The notes beneath the pieces are model-generated. The model was given only the letters and a program-made list of their open reading frames with translations, was not told the DNA's origin and made no database searches. Source: Opisthocomus hoazin (Eukaryota > Chordata > Aves > Opisthocomiformes > Opisthocomidae). From it: 64,000 bases of DNA. How positions within the stretch are numbered: the stretch's first letter is position 1; each line of letters opens with the position of its first letter. The stretch is from assembly GCF_030867145.1 (NCBI RefSeq), contig NC_134429.1, positions 21,933,115 through 21,997,114 on the forward strand. The letters run 5' to 3'. This document shows positions 33,701 to 44,600 of this stretch, in pieces. The translations under genes and the position numbers were made by a program.

Positions 33701-36700
33701 ATTGCACTGGCTTATGAATGTTACATTTATTTGTATACAAGACTGTCTTATATAATAGTCTGTACAGTTACTGATTGTTTCCATACCAGTCAGACTTGAT
33801 GAATTGGAAGCATAGTGCTTGGAATGAAATTCTATGTAGTAACTTTGTCATTTACCAATAGATACTGCTATCCTTTCAGCAGTTAATTCCCAAACTCCAA
33901 TATCTGCTGATCAGGAAGAGACACTGAAAGACCAGACACCTGCAGGCATGGTGGGAGCTCATCTGGCAGACCTGACCCTATCCCACAAGGCTCCAAGTGT
34001 GGTGTCTGTCACCAGCCAGTGCAGTTACAGCAGCACTATAGTCCATGTCCCACACCCTGAATCAGGTACTGTTCACACTCGCAAATGACTGGAGTCACTG
34101 ATTTTTAAATTTATCAAATGTTTCCAGACTGAAGTACACAGAAAGTTTTGTCCATTTGAGATACGTTCTCATGAATGTGAACTCTGAAATATAATTAAGG
34201 TACTTCTAGTGACACTGTGAAGAAAACTTGAGCCTGGAAATTTTTACAGTATTTTAATAAAATCTAGTTTTAGCAGAGTGCACTATTTCTTTTCTCCTTT
34301 AACTTCATCACATGTATCTCAAAGACAACAGTATGCTTTTGGCCATTGAGGATTAAAATAAAAATGACTAATGGGCCAGTGTTACTTCATTTTAGTGCGG
34401 AAAGAAGCATAAAAATGAGTATTTAACTGCTGCTGTACTGGGAAAGTATGAAGAAAAAAGTTCCTCTGTAACTTCAAAGTAAATTTGAAGTTTTCCAGAT
34501 CATGCAAAATAATTTGCTCAGTTGATGTTAGTGTAACTATATTTGAGTGTAAAGGGTGTTTTCTCCCTCTGCCTCTGCAGCCTGTATCTGCTTGGTAGCT
34601 CAGACGAGATTTGTTTTCTGTGTAACCCTCTGGGTGTTGTGGGAGTTCACACAAGAAGGCCAGAGCAAAGAGTGATTGATTTATTTTCTTCCTTCTTCAA
34701 AGAAGTGACTGCAATGGAGGATGCTACTGTTGGAAGTGAACAAATTGAGCTGCCTCCTGTGGATGTCCAGTATCTCACTATGGTACCTGAGGACTTAAAG
34801 CTAGTTGGGCTAACAAAAGAGATGTTGTCAGCCCACACTCAAAAGGAGGAGCAGAACTACGTTGACAAGTTCCGCCAGAGGATCTTGCTCTCTCCATTTA
34901 GAACTTACCTTCAGCAGGGGAGCAGAAGTAACAACAGACATTCCTGTGGCCAAGGTAGGCAGCGCCTTTGAGAAATAAAGACTTAGTAGATGACTTACAA
35001 AGACCAACCTAGCAATGGAATTTGGTTCTCCTTTGAATGATTTAGCGAGTATCTTACTATGGCTGCAAACAGAATACTTCCTTTAAACTGCCAAGGCTTG
35101 ACAAGAGCATCGCCCACACAGAAGGTCTGCTCCATCTTGGATATTGCTATCTTAGACTTTTCACAAAGCAGGTAGTTATTGCAGTAAGCCCTGCAAATCC
35201 CAAGTAGTTTATTGCCTCCCCTTGAAGGAATGTGAAAGAACTGATTGGGATAAGCCAAAACGATCAAGAAGAAAATTGATGACATGAAGGAAAATATTGT
35301 AGATGTGTCAGCAAAGCTGTCACTGTACTGTATGGAAGAATTATCCAGAGGAAAGTCAGCTCTCCAAATAAACCACACTCAATTATCTGGATGTTTTTCT
35401 CTTTTCTCTCTTTTTTTCTTTTCTTTTTCTTTCTTTTTTTTGTCATTTCAGTGAATATGCCTATTTTTCTTCCTCCTCAGGAGATTCCCCTTCAAAGCAG
35501 ATGAACCCAGCTAGCTGTAAAAAAGACAAACATGGAAAATTCAAGCGCCAGAAACCTCAGAGACAGTCCTCAGATAGCCACTCTTCTAGTAAAAATAGAA
35601 ATAGTCTTCCATGTGAGAAGAGAACATTTCAGAAACAGTCATTTTCTCCCTCAGCAGTGTCCTATCTGAGCTCCTCCAGTATGAATGTCCTTCCTCGTGT
35701 GGCATTTCCTGTCTATTCGGATCCACTGTGTAGTTTTCCAGCCTCTTCTGTAGGAGAGGAGCTTGCCTTTCACTCGTTAAAACCTGAATCAGTGTCACCA
35801 TCACAACTATGCTATGAAGCGCAGTCATGCCCAGCACTTTATCCCCCAAACATAGGCACGTTTATGGCTGTATTTTTTCAGAGTTTCCCCGTGTATGCTC
35901 AGATGCCTCAATGTGTCTTTATTCCTAGCCCTCAGTATGTTTATCTCCCCTCTTCATATCCATGCACTACACTACCTCTAGTCCCCGCTCCTTCTGCTCC
36001 ATCACCAATTGCACTGCGGTCTGTGGATCAGCCCTTTCCAGCCTCTTCTGCCACATCCACAGAGGACCAGCAAGAGGCCCAGCGTGACCAGGCCATACTG
36101 CTGAGCAGTTCACGGAGCAGCTCCCCACTTCAGCTGAATTTGCTTCAAGAAGAGCTGCCAAAACCTATGGAGCTTTCCATTAGTACTGATGTTAAAGCAT
36201 ATACAGAAGCTAAATGTGTAAGTAACACAAATTTTTAAGACAGGAGAAACTGACTTTCACGGTGTTCAGTCACCAAAACCAGTGATGGTCTGTGTTTCAG
36301 GGTCACCAGATTTTATGAGCTGCTTTTTCCGGTGGCTGTGCTATGCAGTCTGTGGGACACAAATAGCACAGGAGGTGGAGAAAGCTGTTTATACTTGCGC
36401 CTGTGGGAACTTGTTACAGTACAGTGTTGGCACTTAGTAAATGACAGAAATGCGAGATCATCTGGTCTAGGCTGCCACAAGCCACTTTTGCTCAGCATTC
36501 TGGCAGCAGCCTTTTCAATTAAACTGGTGGCAGGAAATTTGGGATTGGGGCTTTTGTGCATGTGCAACTTGGTTAGTGCTGCGCAATTTGCATCTTTTTT
36601 CACCCAGTCCCACAGTCTCTGTGGAGAACCAAAACAAAGGGAAGATACACTGCTAATTACTCCCTCTGTCTCCCAGGGATGCAGCTATTGAACGAAGAAC

Positions 36701-39700
36701 AGGGTCGGTTTCCATACATGGGCATAGAAAAGGCCTCTCCAACTTCCGTGGTAAACTCAGAGGCAGAAATCTGAGCTCTGCAGGCAAGGAAAAAAATGTT
36801 GGCTCCTGAATCCAGATTGGGCTGAAAAGGCTGGATCAGCTGAAACTGCAGGTTAGGGTCCTGAAAGGGGAGTTGGTGTACCTGTAGGTGCTGAAGCAGT
36901 GAGCTTCACATAGTGGATGAGGGGAAGGTGCTCTCATTTTCTCTGTAGTGCAGTATTGCTTGATGTGTGTGGCTGCTTCCTGCCATCTAACAGGACATGA
37001 AGGGAACTGACTCCTGCTCTCTTGTCAGCAGAAAATATTAACTTAATGCAACAGTACAATATCATCACCCAGTGGGGAAGGATCTACAGCAGAAACCAGT
37101 AAGCTAGAGCCCAGATGCTTGTTGATTTCACCCGTGGAGAGTGTTACCCTGAGTTCAAGACCACCGTTCATTTTCAGAGCTAGAAACTCCAAAACTATTG
37201 AACTGATATGAGAACTTAGTCTACAAGTGACAAATTCAGTAAATGCACTAACTTCCTTTTTCAAACTTAAATGTAACTTCTGTGGATGCATTTGTTTTGA
37301 TTTTTGTCTCCAGGACAATGATCCAGAAGACTGCGATAACAGCGTTAGCCATTGTGCTTCTAGTGGATTTATTGACCGCTCGCTGTACGAGGACTCGCAG
37401 TCAGGTACAGGTTCAGCAGCATCAGACAGGCGATCAGCTTCATCTGGTTCTGGCATAGGTAGGGAAGTTTGAGATTTGGATGTTTGGTGCTTTGGTGCTA
37501 GATGGCTTGCTAACATGTTGGTAATTCATAACAAGATACTGTAATGGGAATGGGAAATTCAGTAAGAGGATCTATAGTCTTTACTTTTCACCTGCTTTCA
37601 GTGTTTGAAGCCAAGTTTGTTTTAGTCACTGTAGTTGGAAATGGGAATCTAAGAAGTTGTTCCTTTAATCTGTAAGTCACTCTTTCATTTTGCTCATTAT
37701 CACTTTTCTCTGCATTAGATACTGTCTTACTGAGTAAATCTGCCTAGAGCAGGACCTCTTGAAACAGAAACAGAGAATCTAAGCCCATTAATTTTGAGAA
37801 GAGTGAATAGAGCTTTGGAGATCTTGAGTAACTTAATAGAATGCACTTTATCTTTGAATTCTCAATAGGTAGTAATCACTTGCTAGGACAATCACCTGTT
37901 GGTATCTGTGTTCGTGTTACAGAACTAGCTTGCAAGAATACACTGGTGTTCTTTTACTTTGTGCTTAATTACTTGGATTTCTTGGACATCTGCATTCATT
38001 TTTTTCATGGTAATTCTCAGCAGGTAGTGGGAAAAGCAGCAGGTATTTTGCCAGTAATGATTCTTCTGAAACTTCCAAAGAAGAGAAGAATCAGAAAGCA
38101 GAAGACAAAGCGACAGCTCATAAATCCAAACATGAGTCAGCATGGGTGATGATGGATCATACACTTGAGCAAGTTCTAATGACTTACCAAATGCCAAACA
38201 GGTTGGAAAACATCAACAATTTCTGACATGTAGTTTGGAATTGTGCTTAGAACTGTAGCATTAAAAATGAGACCATGGAAACAGTGCATGAACCAATGAA
38301 ACTCCAAGAAGGTGTATTGATTTACTGTTCGTGCATTTTAAGCCCTGGTTACTTCCTTTTGTCTATTTTTTTTCTGCATTTCCCCCATTAGTTAAAATAT
38401 GGTAACATATAACCTTTTTGCTGAAGTGCTACAGGGGTTGGTTATTGTCCTGTACTTTGAATGCATAAAGGGGTAAAAATACTTATGTGTTACTTGCAAG
38501 TTGCTTGTAATTAGCTTATGTATAATTTGCAATGAGATTCCACATTGAAAACAAAACCAAAAAAAACCCCACACCAAAAACCCATAAAACCCCAGCAAAA
38601 ACAACAGCTACAAAAAAATCCTGTCAGTTAGCCCAGTGTTGAAAGAAACCTTACAAAACAAACAAGGTATAACAAAGTCTAGTTACTTTTCAATGGCCAG
38701 TGCTGTCTAGACTTCAGCCATAGATACTGGCGAAGAGACTCTCCCAATGTGATTATAATCAGTGCCTGCGTTGCTTCATTTAGTACAGCTGTGTTCACAG
38801 GTGTTTATTACTTGCAGAATTAAAGAGGAAGTTTTAAAGGAGGATCTGGAGAAGCTGACGGTCATGCAAGATCAGCAGCCTTGGTTTACGGATGGGCAGA
38901 AGGAGGAGCTTGCAGAGGTACATACGTGGATCCGGACCCAGACTGTCCCACTGCAGATCAGCACCCAAGTAAGGAGCTGTGAAAGGAATCAGCAGCTTAT
39001 TCATGCCTTGGCTAGCCGGAGGCAGTGCTGTTTCTAACCAATGCAGTCTTATAGTCCTGGGGTCACTGATGGTTTTTACTTGTAAATATAAGAAGGAAAT
39101 GAGCTCGAGTATGCTAACCAGATGAGAAATGCTAAAATACAGGTCTTTCCATTGTAGTTTTTTGCAAGATAGGCAAATTCTATGTAGGAACCACCTGTAG
39201 CAAAGTTCCTTCAGTCATAGTGTTGGATGAATGGGAATAATGTCATGCTCTCAAGTAAGAGTTCGTATCTAGTGATATTTTTTTGTGTTAGTTTTAGGTC
39301 TTTTGCTCTTTTTCTTATAAAGTTGATTGTTGCTATGACTGAATAGCATGTAGCTCGGATGGTAGTGAACATTAGAACGAGTATGTTCAGCAAGCTAAAA
39401 AATGCTCATAATCACAGAGGAAGTTCAGGTGTCTAGTAAGAAACAGAAAAATAGCTGGCTTTTTGCAGGTGGATTCATTCTTTAAGAATTTTGGTATCTC
39501 ATGCCTTATTATCTGGTATAACTCTTGGGCATGCTGATGAACTACTTCGGATTTATATTAGTATGTGTTAGAGAACATCCTAATCAGTTTAAAGATCTCC
39601 CAGGTGCTATAGAGAAGAAAATAGCAAGGCAGAACTAGTCCCACAAAGATCTAGAGCTCCAGTGATGAGTTGTACAGATAATTTGAAGACAGAGTGGGCT

Positions 39701-40703
39701 GCATTCCTGTACTCATGCATCAAAGAAATCTGATGTCTGTTACAGCACTGCATGCTCTGTGTGCTAGGATTTCAAAATGTGGCATTCTGAGCTGTGGTTT
39801 TTATTCTTAGAACAGAAAAATTGAGAAATCTATGTCCTTGGCTGTGGAACAAGACCAGAAAATTAGTCTTTGTTTTTGTAATACCTTGTTGATAAAAATC
39901 TTCTGTGTCCTATTGTGGTTAGGACCACATGTTTGATTCAGATAGCGAAATGATGTCCAGTGATCTTGCAGAAGATTTTGTTGAATGTTTACATCTCAAA
40001 TGTTACAAGATATGTTGGTACACAAATAGAAGTATTTGATATCTAAGGTGCTAAAACTGTTCCTAAGCAGTCAGTGATGTTTCCAATGCAGACTGTAATT
40101 TTATGAGTGCAACTAGGCTTCTGACAGTAGAAGGAAATGCAGGATTTCTTTTTTAATACTCTATTTCAATATTGTATCGTTTCTCAAGAACAAGAAATAC
40201 CTGGTCTGTCAATATACTCAGGTGTTACAGCCTTTTTTTGTTGGTCGGTGGTGTTGCTGTTCAGTCTGCAGTCCAAATGCTTAATGAGCAGCTTGCTTAT
40301 AAAACTGAAAGATAAGGCCTTCAAATTCAAGGAAGTTGCATGCCTTTTTATCTCAAAGCTACAACTATACATTCCACTAACAAACTAGTTCACTTCTGAG
40401 ACAAGATAAGTTGGAGGTGCAAGTACCTGCTTCTGAAAATAAAGAGATCTGTATATATAATCTCTGATTTTAGAGAGATTTCAGCCCATTGGTGAGATGT
40501 TTCAAGAGATGGTAACATGTCATGTTGCGAGGATTTGACTTTTTAAAATATACTCATAAAAAGGAGAATTTAAATTACTGTATTCTTGTTCCTTTTTAAA
40601 GGGCTGTTTTACATGTGACATCAGGGAAGCGAGTTATGAGGCTGCAATGGCTGATGACAATATGGAAAACAAGGGAAAGTCGCCTCCACTCCTGCAACGC
40701 TGA
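21476..40703 (+). CDS. PER3: PER3, period circadian regulator 3, complete gene model of 21 coding exons
   Basis: Twenty-one exons join in phase to 3663 nt, a 1220-residue protein (human PER3 is close to 1200). PER3 is a PAS-domain partner of cryptochromes and casein kinase 1 in the negative limb of the circadian clock, shuttling between cytoplasm and nucleus. In order: a low-complexity N-terminus (1-91); a PER N-terminal segment (92-142); PAS-A (about 160-245); PAS-B and PAC (about 313-427); a casein-kinase FASP-like serine block (463-504); a CK1-binding region (about 580-615); the conserved [14 protein letters not shown] segment (exon 16); a large serine/proline-rich exon (784-1029); and a C-terminal cryptochrome-binding region (about 1110-1187). 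The PER3 identity rather than PER1/2 rests on the C-terminus ([18 protein letters not shown]) and on synteny between VAMP3 and UTS2. Introns 5 and 6 use GC donors. The start codon is the least certain part. Confidence 0.95.
22626..22777 (+). CDS. PER3: PER3 coding exon 2
   Basis: Starts after TTTTACAG. Encodes [20 protein letters not shown] and [19 protein letters not shown], the conserved PER segment before PAS-A. Donor GTAAGT, phase 1. Confidence 0.95.
23360..23475 (+). CDS. PER3: PER3 coding exon 3 (start of PAS-A)
   Basis: Encodes [20 protein letters not shown] then [19 protein letters not shown], leading into PAS-A. Acceptor CAATTAG, donor GTAAGG, phase 0. Confidence 0.95.
24368..24569 (+). 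CDS. PER3: PER3 coding exon 4 (PAS-A core)
   Basis: Encodes [20 protein letters not shown] and [20 protein letters not shown], the PAS-A fold. Donor GTGGGA (non-optimal), phase 1. Confidence 0.96.
25337..25385 (+). CDS. PER3: PER3 coding exon 5 (short, GC donor)
   Basis: 49-nt exon encoding [17 protein letters not shown], equal to the conserved PVKPFFCRIR region of the family. The donor is CAG|GCAAGT, a GC-AG intron with otherwise perfect consensus; phase 2 matches exon 6. Confidence 0.93.
27141..27283 (+). CDS. PER3: PER3 coding exon 6 (linker to PAS-B, GC donor)
   Basis: Encodes [20 protein letters not shown] and AEKIHSGYE. The 3' boundary is AAG|GCAAGT, a second GC donor, and phase 1 joins exon 7 exactly (E-A-PRIP). 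Confidence 0.94.
27665..27743 (+). CDS. PER3: PER3 coding exon 7 (PAS-B start)
   Basis: Encodes [20 protein letters not shown] and FLEIDD, the first strands of PAS-B. Acceptor TTATTAG, donor GTGAGA, phase 2. Confidence 0.96.
28466..28572 (+). CDS. PER3: PER3 coding exon 8 (PAS-B)
   Basis: Encodes [20 protein letters not shown] and [15 protein letters not shown], the PAS-B helices. Donor GTAAGT, phase 1. Confidence 0.97.
28795..28951 (+). CDS. PER3: PER3 coding exon 9 (PAC region)
   Basis: Encodes [20 protein letters not shown] and [17 protein letters not shown], the PAC motif after PAS-B. Long pyrimidine tract before the acceptor; donor GTAAGT, phase 2. Confidence 0.97.
29878..29983 (+). 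CDS. PER3: PER3 coding exon 10
   Basis: Encodes [19 protein letters not shown] and the helix [15 protein letters not shown], which follows the PAS domains in Period proteins. Donor GTAAAG, phase 0. Confidence 0.96.
30411..30536 (+). CDS. PER3: PER3 coding exon 11 (FASP-like phosphoregion)
   Basis: Encodes [20 protein letters not shown] and IASSSDSNG. The [12 protein letters not shown] serine block is the casein-kinase 1 priming/FASP-type region known from PER2. Donor GTAAGT, phase 0. Confidence 0.97.
31289..31415 (+). CDS. PER3: PER3 coding exon 12
   Basis: Encodes [29 protein letters not shown] (two segments), conserved after the FASP-like block. Acceptor TCTCAAG, donor GTAAGT, phase 1. 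Confidence 0.95.
31543..31645. repeat. Low-complexity G/T tract followed by A/C tract (imperfect inverted repeat)
   Basis: About 40 nt of almost pure G+T (31543-31583) is followed by about 60 nt of A+C, giving an imperfect hairpin-capable structure in PER3 intron 12. No coding content. Confidence 0.6.
32421..32432. repeat. Short (AT)n microsatellite in PER3 intron 12
   Basis: Six AT units, 70 bp upstream of exon 13, next to GTGTGT. The surrounding intron is AT-rich (32160-32235 has TAA/ATA runs). Confidence 0.6.
32501..32645 (+). CDS. PER3: PER3 coding exon 13 (CK1-binding region)
   Basis: Encodes [17 protein letters not shown] and [13 protein letters not shown], the first CK1-binding segment of Period proteins. 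Donor GTAATA (weak), phase 2. Confidence 0.95.
33275..33402 (+). CDS. PER3: PER3 coding exon 14
   Basis: Encodes [20 protein letters not shown] followed by a serine/acidic run (SSSSSEDDK). This completes the CK1-binding segment and includes a basic KRKCK patch. Donor GTAACA, phase 1. Confidence 0.96.
33880..34065 (+). CDS. PER3: PER3 coding exon 15
   Basis: Encodes [13 protein letters not shown] ... [20 protein letters not shown]. The SSTIVHVP part is strongly conserved in PER3. Donor GTACTG, phase 1. Confidence 0.95.
34703..34954 (+). CDS. PER3: PER3 coding exon 16
   Basis: Encodes [20 protein letters not shown], then [20 protein letters not shown] and [19 protein letters not shown], the conserved second CK1-binding helical segment. 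The acceptor follows CTTCTTCAAAG; donor GTAGGC, phase 1. Confidence 0.96.
35481..36217 (+). CDS. PER3: PER3 coding exon 17 (large Ser/Pro-rich exon)
   Basis: 737 nt, 245 codons. Begins with a basic nuclear-localisation-like cluster ([12 protein letters not shown]), continues as Ser/Pro/Tyr-rich disordered sequence, and ends with the conserved [20 protein letters not shown] block. Donor GTAAGT, phase 0. ORFs on the opposite strand here are shadows. Confidence 0.97.
37314..37458 (+). CDS. PER3: PER3 coding exon 18
   Basis: Encodes [19 protein letters not shown] and [19 protein letters not shown]. This is the place of the primate 18-residue VNTR, which is absent here. Donor GTAGGG, phase 1. Confidence 0.95.
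38024..38201 (+). CDS. PER3: PER3 coding exon 19 (NAGNAG acceptor)
   Basis: Encodes [20 protein letters not shown] ... [15 protein letters not shown]. The acceptor reads CTCAG-CAG, so use of the first AG would add one alanine. The donor AG|GTTGGA is weak. Phase 2 joins exon 20 (R-IKEEV). Confidence 0.93.
38818..38968 (+). CDS. PER3: PER3 coding exon 20 (cryptochrome-binding region)
   Basis: Encodes [20 protein letters not shown] and [18 protein letters not shown], the conserved C-terminal cryptochrome-binding segment. Donor CAA|GTAAGG. If the donor is skipped, the frame continues for 22 residues ([10 protein letters not shown]...) to TAA at 39035-39037. Confidence 0.95.
40602..40703 (+). CDS. 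PER3: PER3 coding exon 21 (C-terminus and stop)
   Basis: After CTTTTTAAAG the frame reads [20 protein letters not shown] ... SPPLLQR and TGA at 40701-40703. The C-x-x-C start and acidic run are like the human last exon. The phase (0) agrees with exon 20. Confidence 0.85.
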   Translation, partial: GCFTCDIREASYEAAMADDNMENKGKSPPLLQR

Positions 40704-41600
40704 AGGCATCAGCATTTGTGTCAGTAAAACTGCTTGGTGTGATTCCCATTCTCTTTTTCTCTGGCTTTGCTGCATACTGGCAGTGAATCTATGTGGCTGT
40801 CTCTTCCCAATGTGAGCAGTCGCACATGTGAAACTAAATCTTCCGCCATTACCACTCCACTCCTGACATGACTTTGAACACAGTCTTCCGCTGGAAGGCT
40901 GTTTCCCTTCCTCAACTCCCAGACTTGACGCAGGATGGGTTAGGTTTCTAACTTTTGACTGTTCAATGATGAGCAAAATACAAAGACTTTTTGGTTTTGG
41001 GTTTGTTTTTGTTTGTTTGAACTTGGCAAGTAAGAGTCTGAAAAGATGCGGTGGTTAAGAACCTACAGTGATGAACCTAACAGATCAAAGCATGTTTATT
41101 CTCCAAATAAGGCAGATGTGTTGAAACCAGCATTAAAATCAAGCTGCAACGAAGTGGTCTTCATTTTTGTTTGTTCAATATTTGAAAGTCTCAACTGAAG
41201 ATCATAGTATTCTGAGGCTCTATAATCAATGTAGCTGGTTTGAGAATCCAGTAGGCTTTTTAACGAGCAGTTCAAAACTAGCCAGGTTATTCTGCATCAG
41301 AATCTCTTTCGTCAGCTTGTGCCCATCAGAAAAATAAACTGAAGTGAAAAGCAGCAAAGCTATTCTCTATGTTTTTCATGATAAGTGTTTTGGAACCAAG
41401 TTGTTCTATAGCTTTTGCTTTTAAAGCTGTGTTTCTCAAGGTAGGTGCTTAAAATTAATTGAGGGTAACTGGTTTGCAAATCAGTTAGAGATTAAATTAT
41501 GAATAGCAATCAAAAAAAATAGAGTAACAGTTCAGGGGTTATTTCCTTATACAGGATCTGCTTTTTAATAAAAGACACATGGAAGACCTCCTCTATCAAG
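40704..41600 (+). other. PER3: PER3 3'UTR (extent inferred)
   Basis: Non-coding sequence downstream of the PER3 stop. AATAAA hexamers lie at 41333-41338 and 41567-41572; either could end the transcript. Confidence 0.5.
41333..41338 (+). terminator. PER3: Candidate PER3 poly(A) signal AATAAA
   Basis: First canonical hexamer after the PER3 stop codon (630 nt downstream). A second is at 41567-41572 and others follow further on, so the site is not certain. Confidence 0.45.
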
Positions 41601-44600
41601 GCACTAGGGCCTAGTTATCAATTCAAGTAGCTACATACAATCTTTTATCTTATGTTGCTAGCACTCTGGAAGGTGGATTTATATCTTAATTTTTTTGTTG
41701 CTGTATTAGAGTAGTTAGAAGAGTTGAACAGGAAATTTTGAGCCATTTTTCTGTTCTGTTTTTGTTGTGGTAGTGCCAAAAGAAAAAGAGATTGAGCTTT
41801 ATTTCTTCTGCTTTCTTGAAAAGTTACAAGCTGTGGAGCCAAACGTGAACATCAAAATACATATTCATTACTTCTTATCACTGTTGACTTCCTGTACAAG
41901 TTTTAACCTCTTTCTTTATAATGGAGTCTCTGGCTGTTGAAATCCATGGATGAAAAATGAATTTGTGCATAGTGTGAATTTGTTGTTCAGAAAGCAGTAA
42001 CCACTTTCAGTGTGTAAAAGGACTTCTTCTCATGCTAATACTTCTAGCTGGATGTCTCAAAGTGGTCTTCAGACAGGACATGCTTCATTAAAACCTAGCA
42101 AATTTTGTCTGATTTCCCCTTTGTTTATGAAAAGCTGGATGTAATCACATTTTCCTTGTGGTGTTATTAATCACCTTAGCCTTCTCAACAAAGAGTTTTA
42201 GATTGTAACACATTATTCACCCACTTGTTCTGTGTAACTCTTCCTTTTTTGCTATGTGAAGGATTTTCACTTTTTCAATTTCATTCACTAGTAAGCTTCA
42301 AGTTGTTGAGTAAGTTAAAAATACTGTGATCTGCAGATCATTGAAGGAAAACGACATCTAAAAGATTTTGTTACTTTTTAAAATAAATTTAGTGACAATA
42401 TTTGTCATTAAAGCTTATTTCAAGGAAATTTACTTTTACGGAATTTTAAGTTTTCAAGGCTAATTGGACTCAGGCAGTGTTCTTTTGATTTTTTTTTTTT
42501 TAATTTTTTTTTTTTACAGCCTGCTCTGTTCATACCTATTGCTTTCTATTTATTCTTAAGCTGCATTTCTTTATTTGTCTTTCAGTTTTTTCAGCTTGAA
42601 CTTCTTTTGGGTTTTTTTTAAAGTGTTGTAGGTCAGCAGAGGTCCACGCATCCTCAGTAGTTTTTGTGTTCAAACTTTAAACACTTCTTAAAATAAGACA
42701 CTTCAATAGATATTTATATATAGCAAGTTATGTACTCAAGTAGGAAAATGTGGGCAATACCTTATACCTGTCCTAGTCCTTTCCAAATACGGTATTCTGC
42801 TTTATAGCCACACTACCTAAAATATTTGCTCTAAAACATGTAATAAGATGCTTTGCATATAGGTTCTTATTGGGAAGCTTCTTAACTGACTTAATTGTCA
42901 GATTAGACTGATGCACTAGGATTCATTCTAGATATTTTTGCTTAAATTGACTGCTGTAGTGTATTTTGAGACTTAGTGAAATAGAGTGATTTACATACTC
43001 CAGGTAAAGTTTAAAAGTGTAAGCCAGAAGGAAAGTTTAGATAACTCCTCTTTTGCTGTACATTATTTCCACTGTTCCTTTCCTGAGTATGAAAATGGCA
43101 TGGTTTGCAATGTCTTAGCAGGCATATATGTCATCTATTTTATAAAAAAGTGGGACCCAGTTTAGGAGAGTGGTAATGTGTACCTAACACTTGAATAATG
43201 CTTTTCATCTGTAGGTCTGGAAACATGTCAAAAAGATGACTGTCATTATCACAGTTGTATACAAAGAGGCAGAGAAACAAAGGACTTGCACAGATGCATA
43301 TGCCCAGTTCATAGCAAATCCAGGAGTATAATTTGGGGATCTTCACTCACTGTATCCTATGCTGTCTTTGCTACAAGTGGTCAAAATTCTGACCTGTACG
43401 TAGAAACTTGATCATACAGATTCTTGTGTGGAGATGTTAACTCTTCTTGTACTGCCTACTGCTATGAATTTGTGCCCAATAGGATCATATAGCAATATAA
43501 ATCCGAGGCAGTTTTTGTAGTGCTGTGAACAACATACTCTATGACCGTATATAATGAAGGTGCATGTGTCTAGGAGTTTGAATTCAAAGTTTGTAATCTT
43601 GGCTAAATCTTAGGCGCAAGATTCCTTGTCTGGGGCTTCACTAGTCCTGGGTTACAGAGAAGATTGTGGTATGGGGGATGAATATAAGAGTTATGAAGAG
43701 GTGAATCAGTGCTATGTGTGACAATGAAAGCAAATTATTTGCCCAAAACCACAAACTGTCTTGGCTGCAAAACCAGGTTTAGGACAAAAAATGGTTCCTA
43801 AGCTGCACTTAACCCCACCAGAACCACAACAGCTTGCAAGCAAATGCCTTATCAAGTCTTTTGGGAGGGACATCGTTTCCGTAAGCTTTCAGGAACTGGT
43901 CGTTTTCACTTCAGTTTAAATTAATCTCTTGGTCTATGTAGTTTGCTGGAGTAGTCAGTGAGATCCAGTTCTCATCTGAAAGACCAATGGAGTAAATATT
44001 GCAGCCAGATTTGCACATGGCATTTTGTTTATGTGTCTTTGTTTTGCCTGGCATAATTAAAATGTCGCAGGCAGTTTAAAGCTGCTTAGAAGGTCACTTT
44101 TTTGGTGATCAAAGGGGAAACACGCAAGTACAGTAATGATGCAGTTAATACCCCCTGTGGGGGCATCAGCAGTTTGGAAACCCTTGGTGGATTTTACTGG
44201 CAGTTTTTATGTTGTATTCATAAATACAGGATTATGTTTTTAAAAGATGAGTTGATGTGCGAATATTTTCCTGACATTGCTATGAGCAGGAGGGACCCCA
44301 GTGTATTTTTACAATGTGTGATAAATATTCACTGAATGAGTAATGTATTGGTAAGTTCATCTTCCAGCTGAATCAAGTTTTAAATCACAATCGAGTGAAT
44401 TTTTACATTAGTTGATGGGAATATTTTATTGAAATAATATTCAGCTGTGGTTGAATTTGCAGTTGTGATTTTAACTGTACACTTTAAAGGAGCTTCTGTT
44501 TTTATAAATAAAACTGAAAAATATGCTGCAAAGAACTGTTTCAAATGTGTGTTTACTTTCATTGTTTCGTAGTTTTGAGAAAATAGACAAAATTTAAGAA

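Noticed and set aside
35586-37516. Minus-strand ORFs of 87-157 codons
   Set aside because: Antisense shadows of PER3 exons 17 and 18.
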